Assembly (NCBI GenBank): GCA_029194675.1 | Contig: JARFXP010000001.1 | Coordinates: forward strand, 1,046,501-1,110,500 | Direction: 5' to 3' | From: Nitrospira sp. | Lineage (GTDB): Bacteria; Nitrospirota; Nitrospiria; Nitrospirales; Nitrospiraceae | Length of the DNA: 64,000 nucleotides | Shown here: positions 1 to 8,610 of the stretch, piece by piece | Numbering within the stretch: the stretch's first letter is position 1 | How the letters are laid out: the number at the start of each line of letters is the position of its first letter | Translations under genes and position numbers: made by a program | Notes under the pieces: generated by a model | Databases searched by the model: none | The model's input: the letters and a program-made list of their open reading frames with translations, nothing else | What the model was told of the DNA's origin: nothing

Positions 1-192
1 AGCGAGGGCTCCCATGCGTTCCTTTCCGTGGGGCAGGCTTACGAACCAATCGCCACTGCTTATATCAAAATCGATTGACGGTGGCCATTCCTCAAACCCA
101 GGACCGACATGCGTGAGATCATCGGGCGTTCCAGCCGGGCACGTAACGGCTGGTCCAATTCCTATCCGACGAACCCACCGCAGGACCTTCAC
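1..192 (-). CDS. Partial hypothetical protein running off the left edge
   Basis: An open minus-strand frame runs from a GTG at 192 to the window edge, 64 codons with no stop. The translation is protein-like, with stretches such as VTCPAGTPDDL, GFEEWPPSIDFDI and WFVSLPHGKERMGALA, and no runs of rare codons. I do not recognise the family. No good ribosome binding site precedes the GTG. The same frame is open above the TGA at 199-201, so this may be the downstream half of one interrupted gene rather than a separate gene. Confidence 0.3.
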   Translation of the reverse strand, partial: MKVLRWVRRIGIGPAVTCPAGTPDDLTHVGPGFEEWPPSIDFDISSGDWFVSLPHGKERMGALA

Positions 193-198
193 ACATTG

Positions 199-417
199 TC
201 ACTTGTTTTGGGGATGATTCGCGAAGTACCCTACCGCCTCGGCGGCGTTGTTGAGCACACCAGATGGTGCCTGACCAATTTCCACCGAATTGCGAGTCGT
301 CGCGGCCTCGAAGATTCCATGATTGCAGGTTGGACACGCGCCCTGTTGAGTGCGAGGAAGACTATAGCAACGATAAAGACTGTCGGGGAACAGGCCAAGA
401 TGTTGGATCGTGAACCT
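199..417 (-). pseudogene. Possible interrupted coding remnant at the left edge
   Basis: A 72-codon minus-strand frame between a TAA (418-420) and a TGA (199-201) reads as plausible protein. It contains a CPTCNHG segment (a CxxC) and ends in an alanine-rich stretch finishing HPQNK. It has no ATG near its beginning, only an internal GTG. It lies in the same frame as the partial gene at 1-192. The most economical reading is a gene broken by an upstream frameshift or stop plus the TGA at 199. The family is not recognised. Confidence 0.25.
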
Positions 418-512
418 TTACTGCTCATGAATGACTGCGTGGCCGTGAGGGAACAGACCGGATGCGTATCCTAGTCCTTGGTGGTGGTCCTGCTGGCGGC
501 CGGCACCGCGCG

Positions 513-1595
513 TTACGTCGCAAAGCTGATCACATCTTTGATGCCCTGCTTGCGCGCCAGCACACTCGGGGCATCTTCGAACGGAACCCGGTTCATCAAC
601 GATCGTACGGCTTCCGGGAACAGCGCCATGAACTGTTCGAGACGATGGATCGCGCCATCGTGGGCTGAGCGGCCTGCATTGACCGTTCCGAGGATGACCT
701 GATTCTTGAGGACGAGGTCGCGCATCCAGCGGCTGAGATCGGCCGGCACTGGGTCGCCCTGCGCCGGAACTCCGCTCAGGATGAAGACGCCGTTGGCGGC
801 GAGGGCCGGAAGCGCACCGAAGGCGACCGAGGGAATGCCGACCGCTTCGAAAATGACGTCGAATCTTCCGAGATGCTCGGACAAGTGTTCGAGCGGCGTA
901 CCTCCGGCTGAAACATACTTTGCCCCAATGGCCCTCACGAGCGCAGCTCGCGGACCATCCTCCGCCTCCCGCGAAAAGACGGCTGTTTCGATCCCGTAGC
1001 ACTGGAGGACCATGGCGGCGAGAAGCCCCACCGGCCCCGCCCCGAGGACCAGACCTCGTGGCCGTGGAAGGTCGAACCTGAACCGGGCGCGGATCGACTT
1101 GAACTCTTCGAGTGCCTTGGCCGCGACGGTGAGCGGCTCGACCAGGACCGCGACTCCTTGAAGGACGCGGGGGACCGCAACGAGAAAACGTTCCTCTTCA
1201 AGGAAGTATTCGCACAGGAAGCCGTCGTCGCGGACGATCCCGCGCTCGCTGAACTCTCCTGTCGTGCAAAAATCTTGTCGCCCCTGGCTGCAGGCCGCGC
1301 AACGCGGATTTCGACAAGGGCGTCTCACCATCGGGACGACCAATTCCCCGGGGCGAGCCCACGTCACATCAGGTCCTACCTCCGTCACCTCCGCCAGAGC
1401 CTCGTGGCCCAGGATAAAATCGGCCGCACCCGCTGGAGGTGTGCCGTACTCGAAGGCGCAGATCTCGCGATCGGTACCGCAGATACCTACCTCGAGCGTT
1501 CGAAGCAACACCTCGCCGCCATGGGGCTTGCGAGGCTCCGACCGGTCCGCCAGACGGACGCTCTTTTCACGTGGAGCTACGACTAACGCGCGCAT
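513..1595 (-). CDS. Zinc-dependent medium-chain dehydrogenase, glucose dehydrogenase-like
   Basis: A 360-residue medium-chain dehydrogenase/reductase. Catalytic-zinc ligands are visible as Cys39 in ICGTD and His64-Glu65 in LGHEAL. Cys94, Cys99, Cys102 and Cys110 form the structural zinc lobe. A Rossmann nucleotide-binding motif, LGAGPVG, lies near 184-190. The CGTDREI start resembles the glucose 1-dehydrogenase branch, which oxidises aldoses with NAD(P)+. The true substrate could be another sugar or alcohol. The ATG at 1595 is preceded by a good AAGGAG site. It stands alone, with no sugar-pathway gene beside it. Confidence 0.85.
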   Translation of the reverse strand: MRALVVAPREKSVRLADRSEPRKPHGGEVLLRTLEVGICGTDREICAFEYGTPPAGAADFILGHEALAEVTEVGPDVTWARPGELVVPMVRRPCRNPRCAACSQGRQDFCTTGEFSERGIVRDDGFLCEYFLEEERFLVAVPRVLQGVAVLVEPLTVAAKALEEFKSIRARFRFDLPRPRGLVLGAGPVGLLAAMVLQCYGIETAVFSREAEDGPRAALVRAIGAKYVSAGGTPLEHLSEHLGRFDVIFEAVGIPSVAFGALPALAANGVFILSGVPAQGDPVPADLSRWMRDLVLKNQVILGTVNAGRSAHDGAIHRLEQFMALFPEAVRSLMNRVPFEDAPSVLARKQGIKDVISFAT

Positions 1596-1818
1596 GGATT
1601 TGTTCTCCTTAACAGGAGGGCGATGCTCCCGTCCGGCAGCGACGGACCTTCACAGGGGCCGAGAGCCCCGTCGCCTGCAAAGATATTGAGCGGCAGGCCA
1701 ATGAGATCGGACGGGTCGGAATCGACAGCGGGGAGACTAGCAAGGTCACAGATGGACGGCAACTGTCAAAAATGGCACGGAGGTCCACTGTGCGCTCCCT
1801 GATCCCGGCCCAGAGTCG

Positions 1819-2706
1819 CTAGAAGGCGTAGAGGGTGCCGTAGAAGTAGGCCAAATTGTAGGCAACATCGATCTCAAACCCGCCTGTGCTGGTATCTTGC
1901 AGGCCAGCAGCCAGCCGGTCATAGGCGGCGCCGACCGCGAAGTTCTTGAACAGCCGGTACTCAAGGCCGGCATAGAACTCAAACATCACACCCTCGTAAT
2001 CGCCCAGCCTGAGATAGAAAAAGTCGGTGCGGCCCTGAACCTGGATGCGTGGCGTCACGTTGTAGTTCAACAGAAGCCCGAACGACGGCAGCGGAAAAGT
2101 TATATGCTCGTTCACCGCCGTCGAACTGGAGGGTTGGTTGTTGGGCAGTAGGATGTTCCCTTGCGCCGTGAGATCGAATTTCGTCGCCGCCACATAGAAC
2201 CCGGGCGACAGGGCCAGCTCCACCTTGTCGCTGCGATAGAACGACCAGTTGTAAAGAAACCTGTAGAGATTCACGTTCAGGTCCGACTGGACGCTCGCGT
2301 TGGCATTGATGGTGTTGCCGCCGATCTCTATTTGCCGGTCGAGAATCGTATTTTCTCCCCCCAAGGCGACCCGATACCACGAGAATCCAACTGCATGGCG
2401 CTCGTTGAATCGATAGAGGCTGTCGACTCTGAGCGCACTCGTGCTGTCGTCTCCGCCCAAGGTCTTCGCAAAGTCAACGCTCGCACCGATCCCTGTTCGC
2501 TCGCCGCGAACTGTGACGTCTGCATTGACTCCGAAGACATAGGCCCAGCCGGCGCGGATCATGAGCCGGTCGCGCAGCTCCTGTTTCGGTTCCTCGGCCA
2601 GAATCATGCCGGGTGTCCCGAGGACCAAGACAAGCACCATCGCCGTCACCAAAGACCGCCAAGAGCCCCACGCCCACTGTGGCGACAGTCTGAACAATCC
2701 TCTCAT
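1819..2706 (-). CDS. Outer-membrane beta-barrel protein
   Basis: A 295-residue protein with an N-terminal signal peptide: a basic start, a hydrophobic stretch at about 20-36 and likely cleavage after ILA near residue 37. The rest alternates polar and aromatic residues as amphipathic strands and ends in Phe, the usual outer-membrane barrel signature. A GGAGGGG ribosome site precedes the ATG. No porin or transport family is identifiable by eye. It lies just downstream of the AsmA-like gene on the same strand, 62 bp away, which fits an envelope role. Function unknown. Confidence 0.7.
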   Translation of the reverse strand: MRGLFRLSPQWAWGSWRSLVTAMVLVLVLGTPGMILAEEPKQELRDRLMIRAGWAYVFGVNADVTVRGERTGIGASVDFAKTLGGDDSTSALRVDSLYRFNERHAVGFSWYRVALGGENTILDRQIEIGGNTINANASVQSDLNVNLYRFLYNWSFYRSDKVELALSPGFYVAATKFDLTAQGNILLPNNQPSSSTAVNEHITFPLPSFGLLLNYNVTPRIQVQGRTDFFYLRLGDYEGVMFEFYAGLEYRLFKNFAVGAAYDRLAAGLQDTSTGGFEIDVAYNLAYFYGTLYAF

Positions 2707-2768
2707 GATCCCCTCCCATATATCCGATCAGCCAAGCGTCACTACCGCGAGAGCGCACAGGATCACCG

Positions 2769-5700
2769 TCATGTTCCCTCACGAGCAGATGCGCCGGACC
2801 GGCCCTGGAGCAATCCAATCCCCGCCGATCCGGCTCTCCGCAAAAGCTCCGCCACCCATTTAAACCCGCTGGTGACAACCTTTCGAGTCGTCAGCGTTCC
2901 TTTGCCTCCCGGTTGCAAGGCAGTCGTACAGGGGTTTTCGAGCGGAGAGCCGGCTACCGTGGCCTGAAGAATCACACGAGGCACCTGCAAAGTCAGTCCG
3001 ATGGGGACCGCGATATCAAGAACCTTCCAAGCCTTGCTGGCGGCGATAGAGGTGGGTGACGTCGACACCCTGGGGGCGGCCAGGAGTCCGGTCAAACGAG
3101 CCGGCACTGCGAGACTGAGAAGGGCCAAACTTTTCGGCATGGGTGTCAGCACCATGTCCAGGTCTTCCGTGCCGAGGTTCAACATCCCGACGGCCGCGAC
3201 CGAATGGTCCCTTGCGTCGATCAACAACGCGTCGGTCTCCATTTCTCCCTTCTGAATGTCGATATACGCGGCTCCGCAATTATATTGAGAGGCCCTCTCC
3301 CGGCGCCACGCTTGCGACAGCATGGCCGTCATCAGATTGGATGCCCATAAGTGGATGAGCCGATTGTCCCATGTCGCCGGTCCTGCGACAATTTCAAGAT
3401 GACCGTTCGCGGCCCCCAGCACCTCTCGAAAGTCTCGGCCCCGTCCTTCGGCGGTCAGATAGATATCGGCGTGTCCTTCCACCTTGTCCGTAATATTGAA
3501 CGCTTTGAACAGTCCGCCGTAATCAACATCGATTGCCGTGATCCCAACCGTGACATGCGGAACCTTGCCGGTACCGTCTATTGTGAATCGTCCGGTCTTC
3601 ATCGACCCATTGTGGGACAATGCCAGCGGACCAACGGTCAAGACGCCATCCTGCAGAGTCAGCATCGCCGTGACCTCATCCGCCTCCACCGGTGGAACCG
3701 AGAGCCGTTTGATCGTCCAGAGGAGCTCCATATTCAGGGAATGGAAAGACTCAACGGGCAGCCGCCAATCCGGGATGATTCTCGGGCTGGCCAAGTCCGG
3801 GACTGGCCCGGTAGTCGCTTCCGACGACGACTCCTCGCTCTCCACCGTGACATCTTTCAAAGCAGGTCGCCCCTGGAACTCCAGGTCGACCAATTTGGAC
3901 CAGAATGTCCCGGTCACCCGTGGCCGAGATTCCCCCCACGCCATCTCGATCTCCCCGGCGACATCGCTCCTGCCGGCTCGCGCTTGGAGATCGGACAGGG
4001 TCACGCGCTGATCGGCATAAACTACATCACCAGACAGCTCATACGAGCCCAGCTCAGGCAGGTCGTGATCGAACAAGGCGGCGAGACGCGGCAACGAAGC
4101 ACCCTTCAGACTGACGTGGAAATCCGCAGTCCCTGTCCTACCTTGAAATTCCGCCTGCCCCTGCGCCTCCAGCGCGATATCCGGTCCCTGCAGGATCAGG
4201 GTCCAGGGCAGGGATACAGGCAGATCGAGCACTTGTTTCAATGGAACGCTCGTCACGGTGAGCGTGAGCGGAAGGTCACGCGCTTTACCCTGGAGACGGA
4301 GGCTAAGAGGCTCGTGGATTCCACCCGACAGACCTGCCGTTGAGAGCGAGACCGGTCCCACCTCATGGCCGCCGGTCCCGGCAATATGCAAGGCGTCCGG
4401 TGTCGCACTGAGGTTGAACCCAACGTGATCCACCAGCTCTTCAGCCCTGTTCCCTTCGCTCGTCAGGTCCAGTGCGAGATCGGTCGTTCCTGTCACACGA
4501 TCGGTTATCTTCGCGTCACGAAGCAGCGCGCCATAGTCGAAATGTCGCGAACGAGCCTGAACCTTCAGCCTGGGCACGACCTCGCTGCTATCGAACATCA
4601 AAAGCGCGTTCATGTCTCCATACCGATGCATGGCCGAGGAAGAGGCATCCACTCGGCCACGATCTGCCGTGAGATGCAGCAGCAGTCTGCGTAAGTGGAG
4701 AGGGCCGGTATGGAGTTGGTCGATCTTCCATTTCACGTCCGCCACAAGCCACGGCGGAATCACCGGCACCGCCGGGCTTCCACGGCCGGACATTGAGCTT
4801 CCCCATTTGTCATGGCTCGCCGTACGATCCATGAAATCGTCTGCGCGCAGACGGCGGGACGTGAGGTCGGCCGTGACGGCAAACCGGTCGCTCTCCGTGG
4901 CCACATCAAGCCGTCCTGCCCCGTCGCTTCCCCCCATCTGCCAAGAGAAGGTGGTGCTCCAGGACCCGCCGCGCTCGCCGGCCACATGGCACGACAAGCG
5001 AAAGGGGCCGCTGGCCGGCAGGGAGGAAGCGAACTCATCGAGGCTGCGGCTCTGAGCTCGAACCAACACGGACCAGGTCTCGTGATTCAACGGCCGGCTC
5101 ACCGTGGCGTCCACCAGCAACCGGGCCTGACCGATTCGGAGGACCGCGTTGATCGGCCAGGCTCCATCGGCCAGCAAGGCGGAAAACAAGCCGGTCGTCG
5201 CATGGATGCGGAATGGCCGTAGCCCATACCGGCCGGCCAGGTCGATTTCTCCGTGACCTGACACATCCAAGCTCGCCTGTCCCTTGTCAAACGAAAGCTC
5301 GATCGGTCGTCCCGACAAGGGATCCTGGAACAGGAAGATCGAATGATCCGTCCGAAGTGAGACGGCCAATGAGCTGAGAAGCGCATCCCATGTCTTTCCA
5401 CGAGCTGTTGCACTCAGCACGGCATCGGACATGCCGATCAGAGCACCTGACAATTCAGTTTTGAACCTCGCCGGTTCAAGTCCCCGCCCGATTACAGAGA
5501 GTGAAAGCGATGGAACATCCGAGCGGACATCGATCTCCGTCCGTCCCTCGATCCGCGTTCCCAGGAAGTCTGCAGCCGGCACTTTGATCTGGAGCAAGCC
5601 CGCTTCCAAATCAGCCTGGACCTGTAACGAGCCCAATGCGCGCTCGCCGAGCACGACGGAATCGCACGTCATCGCGACAGCGATATCCCACTCCTTCAAC

Positions 5701-6806
5701 CATTCAATGAAATGGGCATCCTGCGAAGCGCTGTGTCCGGTTGAAAAATCGTTCAGATCGATTTTCCGAGAGGCAGCAGTGGCGGAGAGGCGCGGCCGCC
5801 CCTCGTGGTATTGGAGCGAGGCATCCGCCGCCAGATCGCTCGTGCCCAACGTCGCTTTCAGACCATTGATGGTCACCTGGTTGTCGGCTGCTCTCACTCG
5901 TCCGGTAAATCGGTAAGGACCAAGCGCCGGCCAATCCACCGTCAGTAACTGATTGAGATCGGCCAGGCGAGGGCCTGCGGCGGTAAGCTGAACATCCAAC
6001 AGAGGCGAGCCCAAGGGCAGCCCGATGTTGCCGTCGACCGAGACCGTCATCTCCGGTGCGTGGGCCTCCAAGGCCACCGGCCACCACCCCTGCCCACCGT
6101 TGGTCGCATCCAAGAACCTGCCGCCTGTTGCGTCGATCGCAACAGGCACCCCCCTGAACTCTCCGCTTGCGACAAGATGTACGGGCCGATCAGGAACCAT
6201 GTCCAACTTCGCTTCACGGAGCGTCACCCGCTCCGTTGCGGCAGAGGATGCGAGACTGAATGTGGCCACCGCCTGGCTGAGGTGGATCGCCTGGATCTGC
6301 ACCGCAAAGTGGGACGGTCTCGACTTCGAGGCATCGCCAGCGGTCATTGATCGCCCGCCTGCTTCTCGTTCAAGGAATTTTTTATCGAGTGCCACCTTGA
6401 GATCGGTGACGGCGAGGGACGGAATGACGATCGATCGGCGCAGCAATGACGGCAAGTCGATCGACACCTCGACCATGTCCGCGGTGGCGAGGTCGGCGAA
6501 TACGTGATCCGATTCCTCGGCGACCGCGACTTGCTTGAGGACAACCGTCGGTTCAAGCGACAAGGTCCAGGTCACCGGCCCGCTGATCGTGACTCGCTTG
6601 CCGATGCTCGCGCTGACTGTCTCCGCCAGCCAATCCCGCACCTGCGTCGTCGCGTTCAGCCACAACCAGAGTGATGCTGCTGCAACGATCACGAGAAGCG
6701 CAAGCGCACCGCCCCATAGAGCGATTCGAGCCGATGACCGCCGTATCGATTTCACATCTTCCAGTGGAACCCCTTGCCCGTCCGTTCGTCGCCGCTGCTT
6801 CGCCAT
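2769..6806 (-). CDS. Giant AsmA-family envelope protein
   Basis: About 1345 residues. An N-terminal basic segment is followed by one membrane helix (about 28-50). A very long periplasmic region of repeating beta-strand segments follows, typical of AsmA/TamB/YhdP bridge proteins. The opening DWLAETVSASIGKRVTISG matches the AsmA N-terminal pattern. The family is linked to lipid transfer and outer-membrane assembly. The C-terminal part (VVAGPATWDNRLIHLWASNL onwards) resembles the AsmA C-terminal domain. An ATG at 6806 (MAKQRRR) is preferred over the GTG at 6827, since neither has a strong ribosome site. The length is at the upper end for AsmA proteins. Confidence 0.8.
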   Translation of the reverse strand: MAKQRRRTDGQGVPLEDVKSIRRSSARIALWGGALALLVIVAAASLWLWLNATTQVRDWLAETVSASIGKRVTISGPVTWTLSLEPTVVLKQVAVAEESDHVFADLATADMVEVSIDLPSLLRRSIVIPSLAVTDLKVALDKKFLEREAGGRSMTAGDASKSRPSHFAVQIQAIHLSQAVATFSLASSAATERVTLREAKLDMVPDRPVHLVASGEFRGVPVAIDATGGRFLDATNGGQGWWPVALEAHAPEMTVSVDGNIGLPLGSPLLDVQLTAAGPRLADLNQLLTVDWPALGPYRFTGRVRAADNQVTINGLKATLGTSDLAADASLQYHEGRPRLSATAASRKIDLNDFSTGHSASQDAHFIEWLKEWDIAVAMTCDSVVLGERALGSLQVQADLEAGLLQIKVPAADFLGTRIEGRTEIDVRSDVPSLSLSVIGRGLEPARFKTELSGALIGMSDAVLSATARGKTWDALLSSLAVSLRTDHSIFLFQDPLSGRPIELSFDKGQASLDVSGHGEIDLAGRYGLRPFRIHATTGLFSALLADGAWPINAVLRIGQARLLVDATVSRPLNHETWSVLVRAQSRSLDEFASSLPASGPFRLSCHVAGERGGSWSTTFSWQMGGSDGAGRLDVATESDRFAVTADLTSRRLRADDFMDRTASHDKWGSSMSGRGSPAVPVIPPWLVADVKWKIDQLHTGPLHLRRLLLHLTADRGRVDASSSAMHRYGDMNALLMFDSSEVVPRLKVQARSRHFDYGALLRDAKITDRVTGTTDLALDLTSEGNRAEELVDHVGFNLSATPDALHIAGTGGHEVGPVSLSTAGLSGGIHEPLSLRLQGKARDLPLTLTVTSVPLKQVLDLPVSLPWTLILQGPDIALEAQGQAEFQGRTGTADFHVSLKGASLPRLAALFDHDLPELGSYELSGDVVYADQRVTLSDLQARAGRSDVAGEIEMAWGESRPRVTGTFWSKLVDLEFQGRPALKDVTVESEESSSEATTGPVPDLASPRIIPDWRLPVESFHSLNMELLWTIKRLSVPPVEADEVTAMLTLQDGVLTVGPLALSHNGSMKTGRFTIDGTGKVPHVTVGITAIDVDYGGLFKAFNITDKVEGHADIYLTAEGRGRDFREVLGAANGHLEIVAGPATWDNRLIHLWASNLMTAMLSQAWRRERASQYNCGAAYIDIQKGEMETDALLIDARDHSVAAVGMLNLGTEDLDMVLTPMPKSLALLSLAVPARLTGLLAAPRVSTSPTSIAASKAWKVLDIAVPIGLTLQVPRVILQATVAGSPLENPCTTALQPGGKGTLTTRKVVTSGFKWVAELLRRAGSAGIGLLQGRSGASAREGT

Positions 6807-6936
6807 GCCGCCGAGGCCGATCCTCACCGCGCTCGGGACACAGGTTGCAGCAGGTTGTTATTGTTTGCGCGTCAGAGAATTGTCCAGGACCCCACCTTGC
6901 TTGAGATCGGTGAGCCCTGTCGACCGCGTGTGATTT

Positions 6937-7212
6937 TTATCGCAAGCCGTTTCCCAGACGTTTGAAGTACAGGTAGGCTCCCACCATCAGGAAATTGATA
7001 ATGACCGCGACCATGTTCCATCCGATCACCGGCCTGGACTCGATCAAGAATCCGTAGTACACCCATATAATCTGAAACGAGCCCATGATCCCGGCCATCG
7101 TGGGATTCATGCCCTGACTGGACCGCCGCTTGAGCATCGCGATCAAGTCCGGCAGGGCGGCGAAGGTCGTCCCGAATCCTGCCACGAAGCCGATGATTTC
7201 ATGCAGCGGCAT
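6937..7212 (-). CDS. SemiSWEET-type sugar transporter
   Basis: A 91-residue protein with three predicted membrane helices (about 5-24, 40-58 and 64-83). A loop after helix 1 reads LPDLIAMLKRRSSQGMNP, a variant of the PQ-loop in which Gln is replaced by Asp. Size, topology and this motif match the bacterial SemiSWEET/PQ-loop family, which works as a dimer moving small sugars across the inner membrane. It is followed by a gene-poor stretch, so context gives no substrate. A general PQ-loop protein is the alternative. Confidence 0.75.
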   Translation of the reverse strand: MPLHEIIGFVAGFGTTFAALPDLIAMLKRRSSQGMNPTMAGIMGSFQIIWVYYGFLIESRPVIGWNMVAVIINFLMVGAYLYFKRLGNGLR

Positions 7213-7550
7213 GCGCGTCTCCGTCTCTGTGATATGACACGATCAGCCTTTCAGGTGCGCTCCAGTCCGAACAGCATGAACCGGAATCTCTGCGAGGTAT
7301 CAGTCACGGATTCCACATGATCCCTCGGTGAGAATGGGACACCATGAGCCGGCCCAGTATAGATGGGTGGAATTCAAAGAATAAAGACGGAATCGCAGCT
7401 CTTAAATTGCGAAGGCGGAGGCGGACTGTGTCTTGAAAGTTTGTTTGCCTCAGCATACAGTCCGGTGTGCTGCGCGTCGAAACCCCGGGTCGTGTGGCTG
7501 ATGTCGATCGCGTTTCCGTCAATCCTGCCGCAAGCGAACAACTCAGATCC
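7213..7550. other. Gene-poor stretch
   Basis: Short open frames exist on both strands but read as arginine- and serine-rich shadow translations without ribosome sites. No terminator with a T tail or other element was recognised. Confidence 0.4.
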
Positions 7551-7737
7551 ATGTCGGTGCTGGGCCTCTTCCTGTTGTCGATCGGGATGGGTCCGGCGGC
7601 AGCCCTTGGCGAAGTCACTGCCGACGATCCTCACAAGGCCCCCCCTCGAACCAGGCGGACGAGCCTCCTGCCGTTGAACGCGAACCGGAGGCGCCGGCGG
7701 CTGTTCTGCAGCAATGTGTGACCATCTTGACATCATG
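7551..7737 (+). pseudogene. Small secreted protein, frameshifted at a run of seven C
   Basis: An ATG at 7551 opens a signal-peptide-like sequence (MSVLGLFLLSIGMGPAAALG) continuing EVTADDPHKAP. At a run of seven C (7639-7645) the frame turns into an arginine-rich tail. If one C is added, the frame instead reads an acidic, proline-rich tail (SNQADEPPAVEREPEAPAAV) and stops at TGA 7735-7737. The second reading looks far more like protein. Either the gene is broken, the tract varies, or the base count is a sequencing error. Family unknown. Confidence 0.35.
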
Positions 7738-7757
7738 ATGCTACCGATTTAGCATCA
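7727..7757 (+). promoter_or_regulatory. Probable operator/promoter of the first VapBC pair
   Basis: A TTGACA (7727-7732) overlaps the palindrome CATCATGATG (7731-7740). A perfect 8-bp inverted repeat, TGATGCTA (7736-7743) and TAGCATCA (7750-7757), follows, ending 4 bp before the antitoxin ATG. This fits autorepression by the RHH antitoxin. A clean -10 is not visible. The same two elements, TTGACATCA and TGATGCTA, recur upstream of the pair at 11245. Confidence 0.55.
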
Positions 7758-7761
7758 GCGC

Positions 7762-8010
7762 ATGCGTACGACCATGACGCTCGATGACGATATTGCCGCC
7801 AAGCTCAAGGCGGAGGCGCGTCGTTCCGGCCGCTCCTTTCGAGAGACTGTGAACGAGATGCTACGACGTGGCCTTTCGACTAAGCACATTCGGTCCAAGA
7901 AGGAGCCGTTCAGGGTGGTGACCCGAGATCTCGGAAAGCTCTTACCTGGCCTCACCCTTGACAGTGTGGCCGATCTGCTGGAGCAGCTGGAAGGCCCCCT
8001 CTATCGATGA
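7762..8010 (+). CDS. vapB: VapB-type antitoxin, ribbon-helix-helix
   Basis: An 82-residue protein beginning MRTTMTLDDDIAAKLKAEAR, a typical ribbon-helix-helix DNA-binding strand and helix. The C-terminal part is the toxin-binding tail. It would repress its own promoter and neutralise the PIN ribonuclease encoded next. The toxin start overlaps this stop (ATGA, 8007-8010), implying translational coupling. No Shine-Dalgarno site precedes the ATG. An inverted repeat sits in the 26 bp upstream. Confidence 0.8.
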   Translation: MRTTMTLDDDIAAKLKAEARRSGRSFRETVNEMLRRGLSTKHIRSKKEPFRVVTRDLGKLLPGLTLDSVADLLEQLEGPLYR

Positions 8011-8441
8011 TCCTCGTTGATGCCAACCTCCTCCTCTATGCCTACCACCCACAGTCGGACCAACACGAAGCGAGTAGAGCCTGGCTGGAAAGCACCCTCT
8101 CAGGTACCGAGCTTGTGCGATTCGCTTGGCTGACAATTTGGGCTTTCCTCAGAATTTCAACGAATCCTCGCGCCTTCGAACGTCCACTCACCACCCTCGA
8201 GGCGGAAGCGGCCGTGGCATCGTGGCTCTCCCAGCCACAGGTCGGAATTCTAGAGTCAGGCGACCGCCACTGGGACATGCTGCAAGGGCTGATGCGGAAG
8301 GGGCAAACGGCCGGCCCACTCATCATGGATGCGGTGCTTGCGTCCATCGCTCTCGAGCACGGCGCGATCCTTCACACCACCGATCGCGATTTCTCGCGAT
8401 TTCCAGGTCTTAAATGGACGAACCCGCTGGTTCAGAAATAA
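8007..8441 (+). CDS. vapC: VapC-type PIN-domain ribonuclease toxin
   Basis: A 144-residue PIN-domain protein. The acidic metal-binding residues are visible as Asp5 in LVDANLLLY and in the later stretch LIMDAVLASIALEHGAIL...TTDRDFSRF. WAFLRISTNPRAF is characteristic of the VapC group whose members contain FLRIsTNP. The family cleaves RNA, often tRNA, when free of antitoxin. It overlaps vapB by 4 bp. It is clearly related to the toxin at 11508 (shared FLRISTN and DFaRFkgLkW patterns), so the two loci look paralogous. Confidence 0.85.
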   Translation: MILVDANLLLYAYHPQSDQHEASRAWLESTLSGTELVRFAWLTIWAFLRISTNPRAFERPLTTLEAEAAVASWLSQPQVGILESGDRHWDMLQGLMRKGQTAGPLIMDAVLASIALEHGAILHTTDRDFSRFPGLKWTNPLVQK

Positions 8442-8610
8442 CGTCAATGCGCTGATCCCGCAACGATCAGGCACTGGCAAAATTGACAGGTCGTTTCACG
8501 CCGGTGGGACGGGCGTATCTCATCGGCCATATTTCGTATCTCGTGAAGCGTCGTCTTGGTAGGAGCGCGATACAGATGGAACCAGCGATAGCACTGAGGA
8601 GAAATGGCGG

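Noticed and set aside
418..1002. A 194-codon minus-strand frame overlapping the dehydrogenase
   Set aside because: It lies within the dehydrogenase gene in another frame, and its translation is arginine- and serine-rich.
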